Assembly: GCA_043719385.1 (NCBI GenBank)
Contig: JAYSTY010000479.1
Location: 1 to 5,247 of the forward strand
Source: JAFDVL01 sp043719385
GTDB taxonomy: Bacteria; Acidobacteriota; Blastocatellia; RBC074
Reading direction: 5' to 3'
Length of the DNA stretch: 5,247 nucleotides
The notes beneath the pieces are model-generated. The model was given only the letters and a program-made list of their open reading frames with translations. It ran no database searches and was not told where the DNA came from. Made by a program: the position numbers and the translations under genes. This document shows positions 1 through 5,247 of the stretch, piece after piece (position 1 is the first letter of the stretch; each line of letters begins with the position of its first letter).

Positions 1-193
1 AGCAGCGGCAGGTGCAATGGGTGCAGCGGCTGGAAAAGCCAGCGATGCGGCTGGTGCGATGAAAGATGCGGCTGGAAAAGCTGGCGCAGCGGCTGGTGCA
101 ATGAAAGACGCCACCAAAGATGCGGCTCATAAAGCTGGTGAAAAAACTGGCGACGCGATGAAGAAAGCCGGTGATGCCGTCAAGAAAAACTAA
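1..193 (+). CDS. 3' end of an Ala/Gly/Lys-rich repeat protein (LEA-like, hypothetical)
   Basis: The gene is cut by the left edge; the last 63 codons are visible, ending in TAA at 191-193. The reading frame starts at base 2. The protein consists almost entirely of Ala, Gly, Lys, Asp and Met, with no Cys, Trp or aromatic residue. A 14-residue unit recurs: residues 2-15, 16-29 and 30-43 each begin AAGAM, and Met falls at residues 6, 20 and 34. The tail becomes more basic and ends KKN. The composition suggests a soluble, amphipathic-helical or disordered protein, as in LEA-like stress proteins or basic histone-H1-like tails. Neither identity is proven. An internal ATG at 17-19 could start a short ORF, but the repeat continues upstream of it, so a truncated longer gene is more likely. 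A strong hairpin terminator follows 26 bases after the stop. Confidence 0.6.
   Translation, partial: AAAGAMGAAAGKASDAAGAMKDAAGKAGAAAGAMKDATKDAAHKAGEKTGDAMKKAGDAVKKN
5..130 (+). repeat. 42-bp tandem repeat, three imperfect units, inside the coding region
   Basis: The units are 5-46, 47-88 and 89-130. Each opens with GCGGC(T/A)GGTGC(A/G)ATG. Units 2 and 3 share a further GAAAGA, and units 1 and 2 share the block GCGGCTGGAAAAGC. The period is a multiple of three, so copy number can change without a frameshift. The array may extend beyond the left edge. Confidence 0.75.
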
Positions 194-219
194 CTTCATT
201 TGTTAACATCACGACGCTT

Positions 220-256
220 AAAAAGCCTGAGAGGAATTTCCTCTCAGGCTTTTTTT
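220..256. terminator. Bidirectional intrinsic terminator between converging genes
   Basis: GCCTGAGAGGA (225-235) pairs perfectly with TCCTCTCAGGC (239-249) around a 3-base loop. The plus strand continues with seven Ts (250-256) and the minus strand with five (complement of A220-A224), which also extend the stem as A-T pairs. It lies 26 bases after the stop of the repeat-protein gene and 9 bases beyond the stop of the leftward regulator gene, so it can terminate both. Confidence 0.9.
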
Positions 257-265
257 ATTTGAAAA

Positions 266-1645
266 TTATGATTCCAGTTTGATGCTGAATCGCTCTGCCA
301 TGCGATATAAAGTCCGGCGATCAATTTTCAAAACCTCTGCCGCGCGCGTTCGATTCCCTTTGACCGCCTCCAGCACATAAAGCAAATACCGCCGCTCTAT
401 TTCATCCATTGAAGGTAAATCACTAAATACATTAATTTCTGAAAACCCTGCACTGGTTGAATTGGCAGCAGGAATTTTATCCGGCTTTATTGCTCGCATG
501 CGGACAGGTAAATCATCCTCAGAAATAATTGATCCCCGCGTATGCAACACTGCATGCTCAATCGTATTTTCCAGTTCGCGGACATTGCCGCTCCATTCAT
601 ATTCCCGGAGCTTGCGCAGCGCTGCCTCAGAAAATGAAACGCGCTTGCCTGTGTCATGGCAGGAGCGTTTGAGGAAATGCAGCGCCAGTAACGGAATGTC
701 TTCGCGCCTCTCACGCAAAGGCGGAACACGCAGGGTGATAACACTCAGGCGGTAAAATAAATCTTCACGAAAACGACTGGCTTTTACTTCATCTTCCAGA
801 TTTCGATTCGTCGCGGCAACGACCCGCACATCAACTTTGGTAGACTTACTTGATCCGACGCGTTTGACTTCACCTTCCTGCAAAACGCGCAATAATTTAA
901 CCTGCAAGGCGGGACTGGTTTCACCGATTTCATCCAGAAAAATCGTCCCGGAATCAGCTTCTTCAAAATATCCTTTTTTGTCGGCAACCGCGCCTGTAAA
1001 GCTCCCACGTGTGTGGCCGAATAATTCTGCCTCAAGCAAAGTCTCGGTCAGCGCCCCGCAATTTACAGCGATGAATGGCTGGTTATGGCGGGGACTGTTA
1101 TTGTGAATGGCGCGAGCGACTAATTCCTTGCCAGTCCCGGATTCTCCGTATATCAGCACGGTCGAACGATAAGCCGCGACGCGGGCGATTTCCATGTACA
1201 ACTCAATCATTTGCCGACTGTGACCGACCAGACCGGAAGCGAATTTTGTCTGGTTGATTTCTTCAGTGGCCGAAGTTTCCAGCGAAGCCGCCAGCGCCCG
1301 TTTGGCCGTCGCGATAATTTCCTGCACATTAAACGGCTTGCTGATGAAATCGAAGGCGCCTTCTTTGACGGCTTCGATGGCTGTTTCAAGTGTGCCAAAA
1401 CCGGAAATCAGGATGACTTTTGAAGGCGCAGAAATTTGCCGAAAATGTTTGAGTAATGCGATGCCATTCAGGGAATCATTAAGATTAATATCACTGACGA
1501 TCAGATCAAATGATCTACGCTGCACCGCCGCCAGTGCCGCGTCGGCAGTTTGCGTCGTGATGACCTGCCAGCTTTGCTCTTCAAATAACTCGCGCAGGAA
1601 ATTACAAGTGTCGAGATCGTCGTCAATGACCAGAATATTTTTCAT
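266..1645 (-). CDS. NtrC-family sigma-54-dependent response regulator
   Basis: This 459-residue cytoplasmic regulator is phosphorylated by a sensor kinase and then uses ATP hydrolysis to open sigma-54 promoters. Numbering is from the ATG at 1643-1645. The receiver domain spans 1-120, with the acidic pocket D8-D10, phospho-acceptor D52, S81 and K103 followed by Pro. The AAA+ domain spans about 138-370: Walker A GESGTGK at 167-173, sigma-54 contact loop GSFTGA at 214-219 (the commonest form is GAFTGA), Walker B GTIFLDE at 233-239, and the arginine-bearing RFREDLFYRL at 291-300. A Fis-type helix-turn-helix occupies about 413-455. All three domains are complete. A TTG two codons upstream (1649-1651) could also start translation. 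Neither start has a clear Shine-Dalgarno sequence, and the ATG gives the usual MKNILVIDDD receiver beginning. It lies downstream of the kinase gene on the same strand and is probably its partner. The target genes are unknown. Confidence 0.95.
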   Translation of the reverse strand: MKNILVIDDDLDTCNFLRELFEEQSWQVITTQTADAALAAVQRRSFDLIVSDINLNDSLNGIALLKHFRQISAPSKVILISGFGTLETAIEAVKEGAFDFISKPFNVQEIIATAKRALAASLETSATEEINQTKFASGLVGHSRQMIELYMEIARVAAYRSTVLIYGESGTGKELVARAIHNNSPRHNQPFIAVNCGALTETLLEAELFGHTRGSFTGAVADKKGYFEEADSGTIFLDEIGETSPALQVKLLRVLQEGEVKRVGSSKSTKVDVRVVAATNRNLEDEVKASRFREDLFYRLSVITLRVPPLRERREDIPLLALHFLKRSCHDTGKRVSFSEAALRKLREYEWSGNVRELENTIEHAVLHTRGSIISEDDLPVRMRAIKPDKIPAANSTSAGFSEINVFSDLPSMDEIERRYLLYVLEAVKGNRTRAAEVLKIDRRTLYRMAERFSIKLES

Positions 1646-1671
1646 ACACAATAATTGGTTAATACACGATG

Positions 1672-1795
1672 AATTAAATTTTCAGGTGTCCAACAAACTT
1701 CAGTTTGTTGATCTTCTCGGTCACTGTAGCTCTGTTGCGAAGCCGCAACAAACTGAAGTTTGTTGGACATCTTAATTTGTCCTCAAAATTTAATT
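1672..1795. repeat. Composite inverted-repeat element (REP/BIME- or MITE-like) between kinase and regulator genes
   Basis: The core is a perfect 24-bp inverted repeat, 1687-1710 against 1746-1769, around a 35-base spacer. Each arm contains CAACAAACTTCAGTTTGTTG or its complement, which is itself a 9-bp palindrome around two bases, with TGTC/GACA on the outer side. A second hairpin, TGTTGCG (1733-1739) with CGCAACA (1744-1750), overlaps the right arm and would compete with it. An outer 11-bp AT-rich inverted repeat, AATTAAATTTT (1672-1682) against 1785-1795, encloses the core. The octamer TGAATTAA stands at 1670-1677 and again at 1801-1808 and could be a target duplication, though its AT-richness makes chance plausible. 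There is no ORF inside and no T-tract after the stem, so it does not look like a normal terminator. Confidence 0.75.
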
Positions 1796-1817
1796 TCCAG
1801 TGAATTAATGAGTTGTT

Positions 1818-3398
1818 TTAAACGGTTGCCAGTGACTGCTCTTCGACAGCGAGCAATTCTTTTTGGGCTAAGGGCAAACTGATTTGAAATTCAGTGCCGA
1901 GTTGCTGGTTACTGTGAAGCGTGATCTGACCGCCGTGTTCCTGAATAATTTTATGGACAATGGTCAGCCCCAACCCACTACCTCTGCCTTCCAGTTTTGT
2001 CGTAAACAAAGGATCGAAGATGCGGTCTTTGATTTCGCCACTGATGCCGCTGCCCGAATCGCGGCAGATAATCTGCGCAAAATTTCCGACTACAGAAGTT
2101 GAAAAAAATAGCTGACCACCCTGGGGCATCGCATCCAGACTATTGTTAATAAGGTTGATAAAAACCTGTTGCAACTGTTCGCTGTCACCCAGAATAGGCG
2201 CGATTGATTCATCAAAATTGATCGTTAATTCAACTTCACGTGAAGCTAAGGTTGGCGCTGTCACTTCAAAAATTCTTTGCAACAACGCATTGATGTCGGT
2301 GGGGACAAGTGCAGGACGCGGTCGGCGCGTCGCGTCGAGCATATTCCGCACTATTTTTTCAATGCGGGAAATTTGCGAGGCAATCAAATTCAGACGGTCA
2401 CGGGTTTTTAAATCTTCCGTGCGGGCCGTTAATAACTGGACGTGACCGGAAATTAAATTCAGCGGTGTGCCGACTTCGTGGGCAAATTGCGCGGCTAATT
2501 GTCCTGCCGCTGCCAGCCGCTCAAATTTCGTTAACTCGCGCTGGATTTCAAATAATTCAGCGTTCGCTTCTTCCAGTTGCGTATTTCGTTCTTCGAGTTC
2601 TGACGTTGCCTCACTCACTTTCACTTCCAAATGCTTTTGATATTTCGCCCGTTCTTCGGTCATGCCCCGGAGCCGAAAAAGCATGCTGTTGAAGCCGGTC
2701 GCCAGTTGCCCGAATTCATCATTTGCCCGCACCGGAGCTTTGACTTCCAGATTGCCCGTTTCCGCTTGCGACATGGTTTTCAATAAATCATCTACCGGAC
2801 GATAAATTACCTGACTGAATAAAATGTACAGCAGGGAAGTGATGGAGACGATGGCGACCGCGAGCAGGGCGATTGTTAAATTAATCAGTTGTTGCGAGAG
2901 GTCAGAAAATTCTGAACGATTTATTAACAAGGTCACAGCCCCGACAATTTGATTGTTATCAAGCAGCGGTGCGGCGGCGAAAATATATTTCTGTTTATTT
3001 TTTGGCGTCGTATTTTCACGCAGAATGGAAATCGGTTGTCCTTTGGCAAGTTTGGCAAATTCTTTGGGCGGCAACTCTTCTTTGGTGACATCCGGCACGG
3101 TGACGACTTCATTGAAGCTTTTGTTATAAATGCGGATTTGCTGGATTTGTTCGCTGGCGGAATTTAATTGGCGGAAGTTCAGCGCCGCTTTGCGGACATC
3201 TGCCAGCGTGTAATCATCGGAAACTTCCGGCAGCGAATTCGCCAGTTGCAGGGCAAAGCGTTGTGCTCTCACTTCCTGATCTTTCAATTCCAGATCACGC
3301 GCTTTGGTCACAAAAAAATAGACTACTGCCAGCAGGACTGAAATCAGGATTAAGGAAACAATTATCGTGGTTCTCGTGTAAAGCTTAAGCGGCTTCAT
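1818..3398 (-). CDS. Membrane sensor histidine kinase (Cache-like sensor, HAMP, HisKA, HATPase)
   Basis: This 526-residue inner-membrane kinase autophosphorylates on histidine and passes the phosphate to a response regulator, here most likely the NtrC-type protein encoded next. TM1 is at about 11-30, an extracytoplasmic sensor region at about 31-173, and TM2 at about 174-194. The end of the sensor (KYIFAAAPLLDNNQIVGAV, 137-155) resembles Cache/PAS-like periplasmic domains. HAMP covers about 195-247, with P201 and the DEFG at 227-230. A charged coiled coil runs about 248-295. The HisKA phospho-site is H307 in AHEVGTPLN. The ATPase domain has the N box (N415, N419), DSGSGI at 447-452, an F box near 461-465 and GRGSGLGL at 471-478. 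No receiver domain is fused to it. The start is ATG at 3396-3398, preceded only by a weak GGA. The 172-base gap to the regulator is longer than usual for a tight operon and holds a repeat element. The signal sensed is unknown. Confidence 0.95.
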   Translation of the reverse strand: MKPLKLYTRTTIIVSLILISVLLAVVYFFVTKARDLELKDQEVRAQRFALQLANSLPEVSDDYTLADVRKAALNFRQLNSASEQIQQIRIYNKSFNEVVTVPDVTKEELPPKEFAKLAKGQPISILRENTTPKNKQKYIFAAAPLLDNNQIVGAVTLLINRSEFSDLSQQLINLTIALLAVAIVSITSLLYILFSQVIYRPVDDLLKTMSQAETGNLEVKAPVRANDEFGQLATGFNSMLFRLRGMTEERAKYQKHLEVKVSEATSELEERNTQLEEANAELFEIQRELTKFERLAAAGQLAAQFAHEVGTPLNLISGHVQLLTARTEDLKTRDRLNLIASQISRIEKIVRNMLDATRRPRPALVPTDINALLQRIFEVTAPTLASREVELTINFDESIAPILGDSEQLQQVFINLINNSLDAMPQGGQLFFSTSVVGNFAQIICRDSGSGISGEIKDRIFDPLFTTKLEGRGSGLGLTIVHKIIQEHGGQITLHSNQQLGTEFQISLPLAQKELLAVEEQSLATV

Positions 3399-3415
3399 CG
3401 TTCCATCTTATCAGG

Positions 3416-3475
3416 GTACAGTACTGCGAGCCACCCCGTTGCTCCTGCTCCGAGTACAGTACCGCGTAGCGAGCC
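3416..3475. repeat. Pair of GTACAGTAC direct repeats in the divergent intergenic region
   Basis: GTACAGTACTGCGAGCC at 3416-3432 recurs as GTACAGTACCGCG...GCGAGCC at 3454-3475. The second copy has five extra bases before GCGAGCC. The copies are 38 bases apart. The shared GTACAGTAC is a near-palindrome. The pair lies just upstream of the kinase start and could be an operator pair or part of a dispersed intergenic repeat; the sequence alone does not decide. Confidence 0.5.
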
Positions 3476-3512
3476 GGGTTTCCCCGCAGTTGCGTGCTTA
3501 CCAAAAATTCTG

Positions 3513-3521
3513 TGCTATACT
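3513..3521 (+). promoter_or_regulatory. pgpH: Extended -10 promoter candidate for the pgpH-like gene
   Basis: TGCTATACT at 3513-3521 matches the extended -10 pattern TGnTATAAT with one mismatch in the hexamer. A TTGCGT at 3490-3495 is 20 bases upstream, too far for a good -35, but extended -10 promoters often work without one. Transcription would begin near 3528, giving a leader of about 40-50 bases that contains the hairpin at 3536-3568. Confidence 0.45.
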
Positions 3522-3535
3522 CGCAGTTTCGTTCA

Positions 3536-3568
3536 AGTGTAGCTTTGTTTTAGAACAAGGCTTACACT
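3536..3568 (+). promoter_or_regulatory. pgpH: 5'-UTR hairpin covering the likely ribosome binding site of the pgpH-like gene
   Basis: AGTGTA (3536-3541) pairs with TACACT (3563-3568), and GCTTTGTT (3542-3549) pairs with AACAAGGC (3554-3561) around a TTAG tetraloop. That is 14 base pairs with one G-U pair and one bulged base (3562). The only Shine-Dalgarno-like run upstream of the start, AAGG at 3557-3560, lies inside the right arm. An alternative outer pairing, CAAG (3534-3537) with CTTG (3569-3572), would also cover the TTG start. No T-tract follows, so it is not a terminator. The arrangement suggests translational control through RBS masking. Confidence 0.5.
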
Positions 3569-3569
3569 C

Positions 3570-5213
3570 TTGCCACCGATGAATGTCAAAGGTAAACGAT
3601 TCTGGCTGGTTACTCTACTCCGCTTGCCCAACTCAGCGGAACAGGCAGTTTCTAACTTCATCCACCGCATTCCGGAAAGACTTCGCTTCTGGATTAATTT
3701 CGCACTTTTAGTCATTGCGACGGCCTTCCTTGTTTCCAACAACTCAATTTCTGCCTGGCTTGATCTGCGCCGCTTTCCTGGCATGATCGTCACCGTCGCC
3801 GCGATGTTTTTTGCGTTGTACAAGGCATCTGAACGGAGCCGTTCATTACGCCTGCCCCTGGAAACTACCTTCTGGGTAACAGGGACAGCAATTTTATTTC
3901 AATTAGTTTTAGTGCGAGCCGGAAGCTTTATGGCAACGATGTTGAGCCATAGTTCAGAGATGGACAAGTACGACGGCATTTTCGGTTTTCAATTAGCGAT
4001 CCCGTTTGCCACCGCAACGTTGATTTTGTCTTTGCTGGTTGGCTCGCAACTGGCGCTGCTCTCTGCCTTTATCGTTTCATTATTTGTGGCGATGGTGACA
4101 GATGGTGGAATTGCGACCGCGTGGTATTCGTTAATCAGCTCCGTCGCCGCAATTTCAGGCATTGAGCGTTATCGCACCCGCAATGCTATCTCGCTGGCAA
4201 TCCCGATTATTGGCGGTGCAAATATCGTCATGAGCTTACTGGTTCCGTTGATTGCGAATCAGCCTTTGACCGGGCGCATTGCGCTCAACAGCGCAGTGCT
4301 GGGTTTATTAAGCGCACTTCAGGCGACTGCCATTGCCAGTCTGGTGACACCGCTGTATGAATCTGCTTTCGGAATCATGACGGATATGAAGCTGATGGAA
4401 TTATCGAATGCGGATAACCCTTTGCTGCGCGAATTAGCGATCAGGACGCCAGGGACAAATCATCACTCCTTCATTGTCGCAACGCTGGCGGAATCCGCCG
4501 CCAAAGCAATTGGCGCGAATGCGTTGCTGGCGCGGACGGCGTGCCTGTATCACGACATCGGCAAAATGGCTGCGCCGAAAATGTATATTGAAAATCAAAA
4601 CGGGATGGAAAACCCGCACAATAATGTGGCGGCCTGTGACAGTGTGCGCATCATCACGGGGCATGTGCGGCGCGGCATCAAGCTGGGGCAGGAAGCGGGT
4701 TTGCCACAACAAATTATTGATTTTATTCCGCAACATCACGGCACGCGCATTCTGGCTTATTTCTATCACAAGGCGAAATCACAGGCGGAAGCGCGCGGTG
4801 AAACTGTCAACCCGGATGATTTTCGTTATCCCGGCCCAAAACCGCAGACGAAAGAAGCTGTGATAGTGATGTTGTCGGATGGGGCTGAGGCCGCCGTTCG
4901 TTCCCTGCAGGATCATTCCGAAGAATATATTCGTGCGATCATCAAAAAGATTATTGACCACATTGTTGCCGACGGCCAATTTGACGAAAGCGATGTGACG
5001 TTACAGGAATTGAACACGATCCGCGAAAGCCTGATTGCGACCCTGACCAGTATCCATCATCAACGTGTCAGCTATCCAGGCTTTAATCCTCCCTCGCAGG
5101 AAGAGCAAATTAACGCGCTCACCAATACTTTCAAAAATGGCGATAAAAGCCTTGAACCGCCACCGCCACCTGCCTTAACTCCAGACCCGAAAATAACGAT
5201 TGAGACTGAATAG
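3570..5213 (+). CDS. pgpH: PgpH-family 7TM-HDIG cyclic-di-AMP phosphodiesterase, compact form lacking the extracytoplasmic domain
   Basis: This membrane protein probably hydrolyses c-di-AMP on its cytoplasmic HD domain, as PgpH homologues do. It is 547 residues from the TTG at 3570. Eight membrane segments are visible: about 41-56, 68-86, 97-118, 141-159, 160-176, 183-198, 204-229 and 236-267. The HD domain follows, with H298/H299, H328-D329 (YHDIGKM), H365, H389-H390 (PQHHGT) and D437, so the metal-binding set is complete. RYPGPKPQTKEA (419-430) is a family signature. Usual PgpH proteins run about 700-850 residues and carry a large extracytoplasmic domain after the first helix; here only about 12 residues separate helices 1 and 2. 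The TTG start is favoured by AAGG nine bases upstream; ATG at 3579 is the alternative. An in-frame TAG at 3540-3542 excludes a longer N terminus. The C-terminal tail is proline-rich. The transcribed leader carries a hairpin. Confidence 0.9.
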   Translation: MPPMNVKGKRFWLVTLLRLPNSAEQAVSNFIHRIPERLRFWINFALLVIATAFLVSNNSISAWLDLRRFPGMIVTVAAMFFALYKASERSRSLRLPLETTFWVTGTAILFQLVLVRAGSFMATMLSHSSEMDKYDGIFGFQLAIPFATATLILSLLVGSQLALLSAFIVSLFVAMVTDGGIATAWYSLISSVAAISGIERYRTRNAISLAIPIIGGANIVMSLLVPLIANQPLTGRIALNSAVLGLLSALQATAIASLVTPLYESAFGIMTDMKLMELSNADNPLLRELAIRTPGTNHHSFIVATLAESAAKAIGANALLARTACLYHDIGKMAAPKMYIENQNGMENPHNNVAACDSVRIITGHVRRGIKLGQEAGLPQQIIDFIPQHHGTRILAYFYHKAKSQAEARGETVNPDDFRYPGPKPQTKEAVIVMLSDGAEAAVRSLQDHSEEYIRAIIKKIIDHIVADGQFDESDVTLQELNTIRESLIATLTSIHHQRVSYPGFNPPSQEEQINALTNTFKNGDKSLEPPPPPALTPDPKITIETE

Positions 5214-5247
5214 ACTGGGCCGAGCCTGGGTACGCAGGCATCCTGCC
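5214..5247. repeat. Start of a palindromic intergenic repeat, cut by the window edge
   Basis: GCAGG (5234-5238) and CCTGC (5242-5246) form a hairpin around CAT, immediately after the stop of the pgpH-like gene and a GC-rich GGGCCGAGCC stretch. No T-tract is visible before the edge, so whether it is a terminator or a dispersed repeat cannot be settled here. Confidence 0.35.

Noticed and set aside
1687..1769. Inverted repeat as an intrinsic terminator between kinase and regulator
   Set aside because: There is no T-tract after the stem on either strand, and the 35-base spacer with a competing hairpin is unlike a terminator.
1254..1775. Plus-strand open frame of 173 codons
   Set aside because: It lies largely antisense to the receiver domain of the regulator, then runs into the repeat element. 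The sequence has no domain pattern, and the minus-strand protein explains the codon conservation.
3470..3510. Sigma-54 (-24/-12) promoter in the divergent region on the minus strand
   Set aside because: A GG and a downstream GC are present, but the spacing does not match the required ten bases between them.
3490..3521. Classical -35/-10 promoter TTGCGT...TATACT
   Set aside because: The 20-base spacer is too long; only the extended -10 part was kept.
3533..3823. Minus-strand 96-codon open frame across the pgpH start
   Set aside because: It is antisense to the N terminus of a clear membrane protein and has no recognisable domain or ribosome binding site.
4434..4863. Open frames on both strands inside the pgpH-like gene
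   Set aside because: Shadows of the HD-domain coding sequence. Their compositions are Arg- and Trp-rich, as expected for out-of-frame translation.

Overview
The window holds a two-component signalling pair on the minus strand and a divergently transcribed cyclic-di-AMP phosphodiesterase-like gene on the plus strand. The 3' end of a low-complexity, alanine/lysine-rich gene lies at the left edge. There are no RNA genes, CRISPR arrays, transposase genes or phage genes. Base composition looks balanced. The protein families and the short palindromic repeats in nearly every intergenic gap fit a free-living Gram-negative-type bacterium. My best guess is Acidobacteriota (Blastocatellia-like). That rests on the general look of the proteins and repeats and was not checked against any database.

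Layout: (1) Positions 1-193 are the tail of an Ala/Gly/Lys/Asp repeat protein built on a 42-bp (14-residue) tandem repeat. (2) Positions 220-256 form a strong hairpin with T-tracts on both strands, which serves as a shared terminator between two converging genes. (3) Positions 266-1645, minus strand, encode an NtrC-family sigma-54-dependent response regulator. (4) Positions 1646-1817 are an intergenic gap with a 24-bp perfect inverted repeat whose arms are themselves palindromic. (5) Positions 1818-3398, minus strand, encode a membrane sensor histidine kinase. (6) Positions 3399-3569 are the divergent intergenic region. It has a GTACAGTAC direct-repeat pair, an extended -10 promoter candidate for the rightward gene, and a stable 5'-UTR hairpin that buries the likely ribosome binding site. 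(7) Positions 3570-5213, plus strand, encode a PgpH-family 7TM-HDIG protein with a complete HD active site but no large extracytoplasmic domain. (8) Positions 5214-5247 start another palindromic intergenic repeat, cut by the window edge.

Working together: the kinase is transcribed towards the regulator, so signal sensing by the kinase, phosphotransfer to the regulator and sigma-54-dependent transcription form one pathway. Its signal and targets cannot be read from the sequence. The PgpH-like protein probably lowers c-di-AMP at the membrane. The shared divergent region makes co-regulation possible but does not show it.

The observations most worth following up are the compact PgpH architecture, the hairpin over its start site, and the REP/MITE-like element between the kinase and regulator genes.
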